DNA of 40,405 nucleotides, taken from Streptomyces jumonjinensis. GTDB taxonomy: Bacteria > Actinomycetota > Actinomycetes > Streptomycetales > Streptomycetaceae. The stretch spans positions 1 through 40,405 of the forward strand of contig NZ_VCLA01000018.1 of NCBI RefSeq assembly GCF_009600885.1, written 5' to 3'. Of this stretch, positions 1-8,268 are shown piece by piece (the stretch's first letter is position 1; each line of letters opens with the position of its first letter). A program made the translations under genes and the position numbers. The notes beneath the pieces are model-generated. The model did not search any database. It was given only the letters and a program-made list of their open reading frames with translations, and was not told the origin of the DNA.

Positions 1-467
1 ACGGTCCGCAGCCGTCGGCGTTCCGAGCGGTAGGCCGCCCGGTCCCCCTCGGGCCGATGTCCCCGGGGGGCCTGCCGCTCCCGCAGGGCGGCCCGCTGTT
101 CCTGCACCTCCGCGCGGAGCGCGACCCGCCGGTCCTCGATGTCGTCCTGGACCTCGTCCGTGCCGGTGACACGGAGGGTGCGGTACGCCATCGCCAGCAG
201 GAACGCCGTGGTGGCGAGGGTGATGACGATGGCGGTGAGCGCGATGGCCTGGGGCAGCGGGTCGGTCACCCGGGAGAGCTCCACCCCCGGGTACAGCAGC
301 GGTGCGGCCCCGGCGGCCCCGCTCGCGCTCAGCATCAGCAGATTGATGCCGTTGCCGAGGATCACCGCGCCGATCAGAATGCGGCTGAGGGCGCGCATCA
401 GCAGCAGTACGCCGCCCACGGCGCACAGCACCCCGGCGGTCACCAGCAGACTGAGGCTGACGGTCAT
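1..467 (-). CDS. mnhC: Mrp-type Na+/H+ antiporter subunit C (partial, 3' end off the left edge)
   Basis: The reading frame starts at ATG 465-467 and stays open to base 1, so the C-terminus lies outside the window. The visible ~155 residues show three hydrophobic segments (about 3-24, 30-50 and 72-95). These carry the NuoK/MnhC-like signatures ILIGAVILGNGINLLML and DPLPQAIALTAIVI. A charged, Arg/Glu-rich tail follows. MnhC/MrpC is a small integral-membrane subunit of the multi-subunit Mrp cation/proton antiporter, homologous to complex I NuoK. Its start overlaps the stop of the upstream mnhA gene as ATGA (464-467), so translation is probably coupled. The remaining mnhD-G genes are expected further left. 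The charged tail is longer than in a minimal NuoK-type subunit. Confidence 0.9.
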   Translation of the reverse strand, partial: MTVSLSLLVTAGVLCAVGGVLLLMRALSRILIGAVILGNGINLLMLSASGAAGAAPLLYPGVELSRVTDPLPQAIALTAIVITLATTAFLLAMAYRTLRVTGTDEVQDDIEDRRVALRAEVQEQRAALRERQAPRGHRPEGDRAAYRSERRRLRT

Positions 468-3400
468 CGGCCCGCCCCCTGCCCGGCGGCCTCCCGCGCC
501 GCGGCCTCCCGTTCGATCTGGCGGTCCACCCGGGCGCCGAGCGCCCGCACGATGTCCAGGACCACCCCGAGCACCAGCAGATACACCCCGGCGTCGAAGA
601 CGACCGGTGTCCCGATGTGAAAGTCGCCGATGAGCGGCAGCCGTCCGTCGTAGGAGAGGGCGCGCAGGGCCGTGCCGTCGGCGTACCCGAGCAGCGCCAC
701 CGTCGTGGAGAGGAGGAGGCCGAGCCCGGTGACGAGCCCCGGGTGCCAGGGGGCCGCCGCACCGAACTCGAACCGCCCGCCCGCCAGATAGCGCACCGTC
801 ACCGCCACGCCCGCCACCAGTCCGCCGACGAACCCTCCGCCCGGCAGATTCTCCGCGCAGAACAGCAGATAGACCGAGAGGACGAGGATGGGGTGGAAGA
901 CCAGCCGGGCCACCACCTCGAAGACCACCGACCGGTATTCGGGGGCGAGGGTGCGGCCTGCGGCGAGCCAGGTGCGTTCGGGCGCGTTGTCCTCGGGGGC
1001 GGAGACGGGGGTGAGCGCCTGGGAGCCGTACGACCAGGCGGTACGCCCGCCCGGCGCACCGGCCCCGGGCACGGGCGCGGGGACGGGCACGGAGACGGGC
1101 ACGGAGACGGCGTCGTCGGCTCCGGTCCTGCGGTGGAAGTAGATCAGACTGGTCACCCCCACGGCGGCGACGGCGAGAACGGCCGACTCGCCGAGGGTGT
1201 CCCAGGCCCGGTACTCGACCAGAATCGTCGCCACCACGTTCTTCAGACCGTGCCGCGCGGTCTCCTCCACCAGCGCCTCGCCCGCGGGGACCGCCCGCCG
1301 GGCCGCGGCCACCACCCACAGGGTGAAGGCGACCGCCGCCGCGGCGGCCAGGGCCAGCGGCACCCGTACCCGCAGCCGCCAGCGGCTGATGTTCTCCTGG
1401 AAGTACACCGGCATCCGCCGCATGACCAGCACGAACACCAGCAGTGAGACCGTCTCCACACAGAACTGGGTGAGCGCCAGATCGGGCGTGCCGTGGGCGA
1501 CGAAGAGCAGGGCCGTGCCGTACCCGGTCAGCCCCGCCATCACCACCGCCTTCATCCGCCGGCTCACCTGGAGACAGAGCAGTGCCGCGGCGCAGGTCAG
1601 CAGGGCGATCGCGGCTTGGGCGGGCGAGTCCCAGAGCCGGGGCGGGGCCGCGCCGCGCCACGGCCGGTCCACAGCCAGCACGGCGAGCTGTCCGCCGAGC
1701 ATCACCAGCAGCACGGTGGACAGATAGAGCGAGAGCGAGCCGCGCTGGAAGAAGCCGGTGACCTGGAGTGCCAGCCGTTCGAGCCCCAGCAGCACCAGGC
1801 CGAAGACCCGGTCGGCGGTCGGCAACGCCGTTCTCCGGGACAGCCGGATCACCGGGTCCCGGGCCAGGAACAGCGCCAGGCCGCCCGCCCAGGCGGCCCC
1901 GGAGAGCAGCAGCGCCGTGCCGAGGCCGTGCCAGAGGGAGAGCCGGTAGGGGTGCGCGGGGGCCGGGAAGGCGTCGGCGTACGCCCCCAGCAGCCCGTTC
2001 AGCCAACTGACGCCGGGGCCGAGGATCACACAGCCCGCCGCGAGCAGCGCGGGCGGGCCGAGGAAGGCCCAGTCGACGCGGTGTACGGGGGTGTCCGCCA
2101 GGCCGGGTTTACGGGCGAACGCCCCCCAGAGGAAGCGGAGGGTGTACGCGGTGGTGAGCGCCGATCCGGCGACGACGACGGCCAGGGTCCACCGGTCGGC
2201 CGGGCTGCCGTGGGCCAGCGCCGTGAACGCCGCTTCCTTGGCGGCGAAGCCGAGCAGCGGCGGCAGCCCCGCCATCGACGCCCCGGCGACGGCGGCGACC
2301 ACGGCGACCCGGGGGAGCGCTCTGCCGACTCCGGACAGCTCGCGCAGATCCCGGGTGCCCGCCGCGTGGTCGACGATCCCGGTGACCAGGAACAGCGGCG
2401 CCTTGAAGAGCGCGTGCGCGAGGATCATCGCCAGGGCGGCCAGCGCGATGTCCCGGTCTCCGGCGCCGGCCAGGACGGTGAGAAAGCCGAGCTGGCTGAC
2501 CGTGCCGTAGGCGAGCACCAGTTTGAGGTCGCCCAGCCGCAGCGCCCGCCAGCCGCCCAGCAGCATGGTGAGCGCGCCGAGGACGAGCAGCATGGGCCGC
2601 CACGGCGGCGCGTCGGCGTACGCGGGGGCCAGCCGGGCGATGAGATAGACGCCCGCCTTGACCATCGCGGCGGCGTGCAGATAGGCGCTGACGGGCGTGG
2701 GCGCCGCCATGGCGTTCGGCAGCCAGAGGCTGAACGGCCAGATCGCCGACTTCGACAGCGCGCCGACCAGGATGAGCGCGATGGCCGTCGACACGGCCGT
2801 GGAGGGGGCGGGCGGGTCGGCGACCAGGGCGGAGATCCGGTAGGTGCCCGCCGCGTGCCCCAGCATCAGAAAGCCGACGAGCATGACCAGTCCGCCGAAG
2901 GCGGTGACGGTCAGCGCCTGGAGCGCCGAGCGCCGGCTCTGTCTGCGCTCGCTGCCGTGGCCGATCAGCAGATAGGAGAAGACCGTGGTCAGCTCCCAGA
3001 ACACATAGAGCAGGATCAGGTCGTCGGCCAGGACCAGTCCGAGCATGGCTCCGGCGAACGCCAGCAGATGCCCCGCGAACCGTCCCAGCAGCGGGTCGCC
3101 GGCGGCGAAGTACCGTACGCAGTAGACGAGCACCAGCGCGCCCACCCCGGCGGCCAGCAGCACCATGAGCAGTGACAGCGCGTCCAGGCGCAGCGCGAGC
3201 CAGACGTCGTACGCGGGCAGCCAGGCGAGGATCCACTCCACCGACCGGCCGGCCGCGGCCCCGCTCCAGTGCGCGGCGGCCCACCCGGTGGCGGCGAGGG
3301 GCGGCAGCGCCAGTACGAGGAAGGCGCGGGGTCCGAGTCGGCGGACGAGCGGACCCGCGCAGGCGGCGAGCAGGAAGTGACTGAGGATCAGCGCTGCCAT
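464..3400 (-). CDS. mnhA: Mrp-type Na+/H+ antiporter subunit A with fused MnhB domain
   Basis: A 978-residue polytopic membrane protein read from ATG 3400. A longer open frame reaches 3559, but those extra residues are Arg-rich and not membrane-like, so the start before MAALILSHF is preferred. The N-terminal two-thirds is a NuoL/ND5-like proton-antiporter core, including LILLYVFWELTTVFSYLLIG and SKSAIWPFSLWLPNAMAAPT. About residues 600-690 form a DUF4040-like segment with TPDLALTQFCVETVSLLVFV. The last ~150 residues are an MnhB domain (FHPILVLSVYLLF, ENLPGGGFVGGL, IGDFHIGTPVVFDAGVYLLV). MrpA and MrpB are therefore fused, as in many actinobacteria. The complex exchanges cytoplasmic Na+ for external H+ and serves pH and sodium homeostasis. 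It is first in the visible operon and overlaps mnhC by four bases. Confidence 0.95.
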   Translation of the reverse strand: MAALILSHFLLAACAGPLVRRLGPRAFLVLALPPLAATGWAAAHWSGAAAGRSVEWILAWLPAYDVWLALRLDALSLLMVLLAAGVGALVLVYCVRYFAAGDPLLGRFAGHLLAFAGAMLGLVLADDLILLYVFWELTTVFSYLLIGHGSERRQSRRSALQALTVTAFGGLVMLVGFLMLGHAAGTYRISALVADPPAPSTAVSTAIALILVGALSKSAIWPFSLWLPNAMAAPTPVSAYLHAAAMVKAGVYLIARLAPAYADAPPWRPMLLVLGALTMLLGGWRALRLGDLKLVLAYGTVSQLGFLTVLAGAGDRDIALAALAMILAHALFKAPLFLVTGIVDHAAGTRDLRELSGVGRALPRVAVVAAVAGASMAGLPPLLGFAAKEAAFTALAHGSPADRWTLAVVVAGSALTTAYTLRFLWGAFARKPGLADTPVHRVDWAFLGPPALLAAGCVILGPGVSWLNGLLGAYADAFPAPAHPYRLSLWHGLGTALLLSGAAWAGGLALFLARDPVIRLSRRTALPTADRVFGLVLLGLERLALQVTGFFQRGSLSLYLSTVLLVMLGGQLAVLAVDRPWRGAAPPRLWDSPAQAAIALLTCAAALLCLQVSRRMKAVVMAGLTGYGTALLFVAHGTPDLALTQFCVETVSLLVFVLVMRRMPVYFQENISRWRLRVRVPLALAAAAAVAFTLWVVAAARRAVPAGEALVEETARHGLKNVVATILVEYRAWDTLGESAVLAVAAVGVTSLIYFHRRTGADDAVSVPVSVPVPAPVPGAGAPGGRTAWSYGSQALTPVSAPEDNAPERTWLAAGRTLAPEYRSVVFEVVARLVFHPILVLSVYLLFCAENLPGGGFVGGLVAGVAVTVRYLAGGRFEFGAAAPWHPGLVTGLGLLLSTTVALLGYADGTALRALSYDGRLPLIGDFHIGTPVVFDAGVYLLVLGVVLDIVRALGARVDRQIEREAAAREAAGQGAGR

Positions 3401-3624
3401 ACGGCCCCGGACGCCGGTCCGCCGGCGGCGGTCACCACACTTCGGACAGAAGGCACGCGGTATTGCTATAGGCATTCCGGTCCGCCGCACGCTCCGGCAC
3501 GCCGATGGGCCCCCGACCGGAGCCCGGGCGACCCCCCGCCGGCCCATCGCCGTGAGCATGCCCGCGGCGCGCTTTCGGCCGGACCCGCATCCCGCTCTCG
3601 GTGCCGGTACCGGCGGGGGCTCGC

Positions 3625-4260
3625 TCAGAGGAGGCTTCTGGCCTCCTCCGCTGTGGGGATGGTCCCCAGAGTGCCTTCGTGGAGATCGCCGAAGACCTCG
3701 ATCCGCAGCGACTGGTCGATGCCGCCCACCCTGACCGGGTCGAAGCCCGCCGTCCGGATGAGGCCGGCCACCGCGTCACCGGCCTCGGTGTCGTCGGCTG
3801 CGTAGAAGCCGACCGCACGGTGCGGGGTGCGGTGGGCCGCGGTGGTCAGGGAGTCGGCCATGAGGGTGCCGAAGGCTTTGACGGGCCGGGCGCCCGGGGG
3901 CAGCAGCCCGGCGATGACCGTCCCGGACGATTCGTTCTTCGGGATGGTCTTGGTGAAGCCCCCCTTGCCGTCGGGGGCGATCGGGTTGGAGGGGTCGACG
4001 ACGATGGTGCCGTTGAGGCGGTCGCCGTAGTGGGCGATGAGTTCCTTGATGGTGTCGAACCACACCGAGAGGATGAGGATGTCCGCGCGTTCGACCGCGT
4101 CGTCGGTGCTCACCGCGGTGGCCCGCTCGCCCAGGCGTCCGGCCAGCTCCTGGGCCTTCTCGATGTCGCGGCCTGCGAGCAGCAGGGGCTCGCCCCCGTC
4201 GGCCAGGCCCGACGCCAGGCGCGATCCGATGGCGCCGAGGCCCACAATCGCTGTCGTCAC
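3625..4260 (-). CDS. NADPH-dependent F420 reductase-like / NAD(P)-binding oxidoreductase
   Basis: A 211-residue soluble protein starting at GTG 4260, with GGAG about 8 bases upstream. It opens with a Rossmann dinucleotide fold (TTAIVGLGAIGSRLASGLADGG, GxGxxG at residues 7-12) followed by LAGRD. This is the layout of the F420_oxidored family (FNO/NpdG-like). The central segment DILILSVWFDTIKELI and VVDPSNPI also fits that family, as does the later VKAFGTLMADSL. Family members transfer hydride between NADP(H) and F420 or act on other small substrates. The substrate here cannot be decided from sequence. The gene stands alone, 225 bases downstream of the divergent-free mnhA start region and on the same strand, so operon membership is unclear. 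Confidence 0.8.
   Translation of the reverse strand: MTTAIVGLGAIGSRLASGLADGGEPLLLAGRDIEKAQELAGRLGERATAVSTDDAVERADILILSVWFDTIKELIAHYGDRLNGTIVVDPSNPIAPDGKGGFTKTIPKNESSGTVIAGLLPPGARPVKAFGTLMADSLTTAAHRTPHRAVGFYAADDTEAGDAVAGLIRTAGFDPVRVGGIDQSLRIEVFGDLHEGTLGTIPTAEEARSLL
3628..3648 (-). terminator. Hairpin over the last codons of the F420-reductase-like gene
   Basis: An 8-bp perfect inverted repeat (GAGGAGGC / GCCTCCTC, 5-base loop) lies immediately inside the stop codon of the minus-strand oxidoreductase gene. It encodes its last residues (EEARSLL region). A terminator overlapping the coding end is plausible, but no T-run follows. Confidence 0.35.
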
Positions 4261-4672
4261 GATGTCATCTCCGGATGGGAGGGGAAGGCTGCCGTCCAGA
4301 GCCAGTAGACCGGCTCCTCAGGCCGGGTGCACACGGACGACGGCCATCCGGGAGGGGCCCCTGGCGACGGCCCGGCTTCCCCGTGAACGACTCGGGTCCC
4401 CCTGGTCACCTCGCGCAACGGCCGCCGGGAGGCCGCCCGGAGCCGTGGGACGCCCCGGAAATCCGTGGCCGACGCACCGGGAGTGCGGGTATGGTCCGGT
4501 CACCCGGACAGCCGCACCCGCAGCTGCCATGTCCCGAGGGCGATCCATGACCAGCTGGCACGCGACAACGGCCCGGCGGCGCCCCGCCGGCCCCCGGGAG
4601 CTGGACCTCGCCCACGGGCCGAACCGGTGACCCTGGCCGCGTCACACCTGCCCGGGCAGCCGATCCGCCGCC

Positions 4673-4691
4673 CGGTCCCCGACGGGGACCG
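4673..4691. repeat. Inverted repeat, 8-bp stem, 3-base loop
   Basis: CGGTCCCC-GAC-GGGGACCG is a perfect dyad in the gene-free stretch. The function is unknown; it could be an operator, an RNA hairpin or chance in GC-rich DNA. Confidence 0.4.
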
Positions 4692-4738
4692 CGCCATCAG
4701 GGTCGCGAGGGACCGGGGCGTCCGGCACGACGGCGCGG

Positions 4739-4766
4739 GCCCCGCCCTCCGCGCCGAGGGCGGGGC
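4739..4766. terminator. Strong hairpin, 11-bp stem
   Basis: GCCCCGCCCTC and GAGGGCGGGGC flank a 6-base loop and pair perfectly. The nearest gene ends are far away (the genes on both sides start, rather than end, toward it). It is therefore either a terminator of an unrecognised transcript or part of a structured leader of the ABC operon. Confidence 0.4.
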
Positions 4767-5112
4767 GGAGTTCGTCAGCCGGTATATCCGCTCCCGCGGA
4801 CAGCCGGGCGGACCGCCCTTGGGCTCCGGAGAGCCGGCTGAGGATCCCGAAGTGTCCAACGCCCGTACCGCCGACGGGATCCAGGCGGCCCACGCGCTCC
4901 GCTGACCCGGGACACCGGCGAACGCGCGGCGGCCGGCGACGCGTCATGGCGACGCCGTCGCCCGCGCCGTGCCCATGACGGCTCCTACGGGCCGGTCCTC
5001 CAGCAGGGAGGCCCCGCGCGGCGTGCCCGTGCTCCGGGACGAGCCCACCACACCACTGGGACGGCGCGGCGATCTGTCCCGCGCCGTACGAACCGCGATT
5101 CAGGGAGGAAAC

Positions 5113-6126
5113 ATGTCCGCGTTGATCAGCGTCGACGGCCTGGTGAAAGAGTTCAGAAAGGTCAAACCCCACGAAGGCAGGCTGGGGTCGCTACGCACCC
5201 TCTTCACCCGCCGGTACGAGGTGAACCGGGCGGTCGACGGCGTCTCCTTCGCCATCGACGAGGGTGAACTCGTGGGCTATCTGGGGCCGAACGGCGCCGG
5301 CAAGAGCACCACCATCAAGATGATGACCGGCATCGTCATGCCGACCGGGGGCACCGTCCGGATATCCGGCCTCGACCCCTGGCGGGAACGCCCGTGCAAC
5401 GCGGCGCAGATGGGCGTCGTCTTCGGCCAGCGCACCCAGCTCTGGTGGGACCTGCCGCTGCGGGAGTCGTTCCGGCTCGTCGGCGCGATCTACGGGGTGT
5501 CGCCCGCGGACTACCGCGAGAGCCTGGAGCGGTTCGTCGACCTCCTGGATCTGGGGGAGTTCATCGACCGTCCGGTCCGCCAGCTCAGCCTGGGCCAGCG
5601 GATGCGCGGTGACATCGCCGCCGCCATGCTCCACCGGCCCCGGGTGGTCTATCTGGACGAGCCGACCATCGGCCTGGACGTGGTCGCGAAGGACCGGATG
5701 CGCACCTTCGTCGAGGAGACGAGCCGGGCCGGCGAGACGACGATCGTGCTGACCACGCACGATCTCGCCGATGTCGAGCGGCTCTGCCCCCGGGTCATCC
5801 TGATCGACCACGGCCGGGTCCTGTACGACGGGGACGTCCAGGGCCTCAAGGCGACCTACGCCACCCACCGGGAACTCGTCGTCCATCTCGCCCCCGACGA
5901 AAGCACCGGCCGGACACCCGCCGTCCGGGCCGCGGACGTTCTCGGGGCCGAGATCGTCTCGCAGGAACAGGGAGTGGCGCGCATCCGGTTCGAGGCGTCC
6001 CGGATCGCGGTCCAGCACCTCATCGCGTCGGTGAACCAGAACTATCCGGTGCGCGACCTGTCCATCGTCGAACCCGATCTGGAGGGCGTGGTCCGCCGGA
6101 TCTACAGTGAGGGCCTCACCCCGTGA
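5113..6126 (+). CDS. ABC transporter ATP-binding protein (COG4586-type, ABC-2 exporter)
   Basis: A 337-residue ATPase. The start is ATG 5113 because CAGGGAGGAAAC sits directly upstream and the conserved fold begins there (MSALISVDGLVKEF). Walker A is GPNGAGKST (58-66), the ABC signature is LSLGQRMRGD (158-167), Walker B is VVYLDEP (178-184), and the H-loop is TTHDL. The long loop before Walker A (about residues 17-40) and the two partner permeases point to the COG4586/4587/3694 exporter type. That type includes a cyanobacterial viologen exporter; most members have unknown cargo. The stop codon overlaps the next start (GTGA, 6123-6126), so the three genes form one translationally coupled operon. 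Confidence 0.93.
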   Translation: MSALISVDGLVKEFRKVKPHEGRLGSLRTLFTRRYEVNRAVDGVSFAIDEGELVGYLGPNGAGKSTTIKMMTGIVMPTGGTVRISGLDPWRERPCNAAQMGVVFGQRTQLWWDLPLRESFRLVGAIYGVSPADYRESLERFVDLLDLGEFIDRPVRQLSLGQRMRGDIAAAMLHRPRVVYLDEPTIGLDVVAKDRMRTFVEETSRAGETTIVLTTHDLADVERLCPRVILIDHGRVLYDGDVQGLKATYATHRELVVHLAPDESTGRTPAVRAADVLGAEIVSQEQGVARIRFEASRIAVQHLIASVNQNYPVRDLSIVEPDLEGVVRRIYSEGLTP

Positions 6127-6926
6127 CCGCATCGGCTCCCGGACTGCGGCGGATCGTCGTCGCCCGGATGAAAACAGCGATGACGTACCGTCAGAACGTC
6201 TTGCTGCTCCAAGTGATCGTCATCCTCAACATCTTCATCCTCTCCCGCCTGTGGACCACGCTCTTCGAGGGCCGGGACACGGTCGCCGGCATGACGCTCC
6301 ACACCTTTCTGCTCTACATCACCGTCGTGAATCTCCAGAGCTGGGTGTTCACCGATCTCACGGTGAACGAGTACACCTATCAGCGGGTCCGGACCGGGGA
6401 GGTCGTCTTCGACCTGATGCGGCCGATCGGATTCGTGCCGCAGATGCTGGCGCACATGGCCGGGTCCCATCTGTTCATGGTGCTCTCGGTCGTGGTCGCG
6501 CTGCCGGTCGTCCTCGTCGTGGGAACACTGGGCGCACCGGCCTCCCCCGCCGCACTCGCGCTCTACGCGCCGTCGCTGGTCTTCGGATACGTCATCTCGG
6601 TGCTGCTGGCGGTGCTGACGTCGATGGTGGCGTTCTGGACGGTGGAGACCAGCGGGTTCACCATGCTCTACCGGCTGATCAACCAGTTCTTCGCGGGCAC
6701 GATGCTCCCGGTCTCCCTCTTTCCCGAGCCGCTGCGGATCCTCGCCGGGCTGCTGCCTTTCCAGAGCACGGGATACATCCCCGCGACCATCTACGTGGGG
6801 CGGACCGAGGGCGACGCGGCGCTGCGGGCGCTGGCGGTCCAGGGTCTGTGGATCCTGATCCTCGCCCTGGCCACCACGGCGGTCTGGCACCGCGCCCGGC
6901 GACGCGTCGCCGTCCAAGGAGGGTGA
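6123..6926 (+). CDS. ABC-2 family permease (COG4587/DUF990-type)
   Basis: A 267-residue membrane protein starting at GTG 6123 inside the stop of the ATPase gene. It has about six hydrophobic segments: QNVLLLQVIVILNIFIL, LHTFLLYITVVNLQSWVF, LFMVLSVVVALPVVLVVG, LVFGYVISVLLAVLTSMVAFW, a segment near 185-220, and the C-terminal LWILILALATTAVWH. This matches the ABC2_membrane_6 family, whose members occur as pairs of dissimilar permeases with one ATPase. It should form half of the membrane channel with the following gene product. The cargo is unknown, and no substrate gene lies within the operon. Confidence 0.9.
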   Translation: MTASAPGLRRIVVARMKTAMTYRQNVLLLQVIVILNIFILSRLWTTLFEGRDTVAGMTLHTFLLYITVVNLQSWVFTDLTVNEYTYQRVRTGEVVFDLMRPIGFVPQMLAHMAGSHLFMVLSVVVALPVVLVVGTLGAPASPAALALYAPSLVFGYVISVLLAVLTSMVAFWTVETSGFTMLYRLINQFFAGTMLPVSLFPEPLRILAGLLPFQSTGYIPATIYVGRTEGDAALRALAVQGLWILILALATTAVWHRARRRVAVQGG

Positions 6927-6929
6927 AGG

Positions 6930-7745
6930 GTGAACCGACCGTTCAAGGAATCACTGTCGCTGTACTGGACGCTCCAGAAGGCCGCGCTGCGGGCGGAGAC
7001 CGGCTACCGGTTCAACTTCGTGCTGCTGGTCGTCATGGGCATCGTCTACCAGGGCAGCGGAATCGCCTTCGTCTGGGTGATCCTGAGCCAGTTCGACTCG
7101 ATCGGCTCATGGACCTTCTCGGATGTGGCGTTCCTCTACTCGCTGCGGCTCCTGGCGCACGCCGTCTGGATCGTCCCCTTCAACCAGGTGTACGCACTGG
7201 ACGAACTGGTCCGTGAGGGACGCTTCGACGTCTATCTGCTGCGTCCGCTGAATCCGCTGCTCCAGGTCATCACCGGCCGGGTGCGGATGAACATCCTCGG
7301 CGATGTCATCACCGCCGTGACCATGTTCGGCTTCGCGGTGACGGCGGCGGACGTCGACTGGACCCCGGCGAAGGCGCTCTATCTCGTCCTCGCGGTGCTC
7401 GGCGGCGCGGCGGCGGAGGGCGCGGTGGTGCTGCTGGTCTCGGCGCTCTCGTTCCGCTTCCTCCACACCTGGTCGGCGCACTTCCTGGTGGACAACGTCT
7501 TCCTGCTCTTCGGCTCCTATCCGCTGCATATCTTCGGCACGGCGACGACCTGGATCCTCACCTGGACGGTGCCCGTGGCGTTCGTGGCCTATGTGCCCGC
7601 GAGCGTCCTTCTGGGCCGGACCGGTGATCTGTCCGTCTCCCCCGTCCTGGCCTGGGCCGCGCCGGCGATCGGCTTCCTCTGGATGTACGCCGCGTACCGG
7701 ATCTGGGTCCGGCAGATGCGCCACTACCAGAGCACCGGCACCTGA
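6930..7745 (+). CDS. ABC-2 family permease (COG3694-type), second subunit
   Basis: A 271-residue membrane protein starting at GTG 6930, with AGGAGGG about 10 bases upstream and only three bases after the previous stop. It shows six hydrophobic stretches (for example FNFVLLVVMGIVYQGSGIAFVWVIL, ALYLVLAVLGGAAAEGAVVLLVSAL and AWAAPAIGFLWMYAAYRIWV). It also has a conserved cytosolic loop LDELVREGRFDVYLLRPLNPLLQV, typical of this permease family. It ends the three-gene exporter operon; two hairpins follow 50 bases later. Confidence 0.9.
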   Translation: MNRPFKESLSLYWTLQKAALRAETGYRFNFVLLVVMGIVYQGSGIAFVWVILSQFDSIGSWTFSDVAFLYSLRLLAHAVWIVPFNQVYALDELVREGRFDVYLLRPLNPLLQVITGRVRMNILGDVITAVTMFGFAVTAADVDWTPAKALYLVLAVLGGAAAEGAVVLLVSALSFRFLHTWSAHFLVDNVFLLFGSYPLHIFGTATTWILTWTVPVAFVAYVPASVLLGRTGDLSVSPVLAWAAPAIGFLWMYAAYRIWVRQMRHYQSTGT

Positions 7746-7794
7746 TCCCGGGGCCGTCCACGGCGTGCCGCCGGGGGCGGCGGCATCGGCCGGT

Positions 7795-7831
7795 CCGTGC
7801 CGGGACCCTGCGTACAGCGGTCCCGGCACGG
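7795..7831 (+). terminator. Terminator hairpin of the ABC operon, 13-bp stem
   Basis: CCGTGCCGGGACC and GGTCCCGGCACGG pair perfectly around an 11-base loop. The stem can be extended by four more pairs past one bulged T. It begins 50 bases after the last permease stop. Confidence 0.75.
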
Positions 7832-7858
7832 CCGGGGCGCCGCCACCGGCGCCCCGGC
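7831..7858 (+). terminator. Second, adjoining hairpin, 11-bp stem
   Basis: GCCGGGGCGCC and GGCGCCCCGGC pair perfectly around GCCACC. It shares its first base with the end of the preceding hairpin. Together they form a tandem terminator. Confidence 0.65.
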
Positions 7859-8268
7859 ATCTCGCCCCGGGCGGACCACGGAGGAGACGGGGGCCGAAGA
7901 CCGTATCAGCGGCGCGCTCGCACCCCGACGTGAACCAGCCGGAGTAGGGACGGCACTTCCGGCACTCACGAACCTTCCGGATCAGCGAGTCGGCCGATAC
8001 CCGCTTGACATGTACCGCCAGCACCGGCGACGAGAGCAGCCGCACCTCACTGTGCCCGGCGGGTCACTGGCTGGAATCACCGTCCGGTCCGAAGTGCCCG
8101 ATTGACGGGTGATCATGCGTCGGTTTGACTTGCCCACCAGCCGCGCTCCCACTCAGCCCGACCTGATGAGACCGAGCATGCCCACATCCCCCATAGGGCC
8201 TGCCGGAGCAGCATTTCTGCACGTCAGCTCACCGTCCACGGAATCAGTGAGAAGCGGAGACATCACGC
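7859..8268. other. Gene-free upstream region of the 449-residue protein gene
   Basis: No coding region was recognised. The stretch is less GC-rich in places and contains TTGAC-type hexamers (about 8002-8008 and 8102-8107) that could belong to promoters. No well-spaced -10 partner was found, so no promoter is called. It ends with AGCGGAGA, a plausible ribosome binding site 8 bases before ATG 8269. Confidence 0.5.

Larger units (their letters stand above)
4261..5112. other. Gene-free stretch with two hairpins
   Basis: I see no convincing gene in these 850 bases. Open frames on both strands are Pro/Arg/Gly-rich without family motifs or good start sites, as expected for GC-rich shadow frames. 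The stretch contains two strong hairpins (4673-4691 and 4739-4766) and the leader of the ABC operon, whose ribosome binding site is GGAGG at 5103-5108. Confidence 0.6.

Noticed and set aside
1493..3175. Long plus-strand open frame of 560 codons opposite mnhA
   Set aside because: Gln/Arg/Gly/Glu-rich mirror of a membrane protein gene with no family motifs; the minus frame is clearly mnhA.
4465..4905. Plus frame of 146 codons and a minus frame of 119 codons upstream of the ABC operon
   Set aside because: Low-complexity Pro/Arg/Gly sequence, no ribosome binding site and no recognisable fold; treated as gene-free.
8000..8110. Promoters at TTGACA/TTGACG hexamers upstream of the 449-residue protein gene
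   Set aside because: No -10 element at suitable spacing could be read, so no site is annotated.
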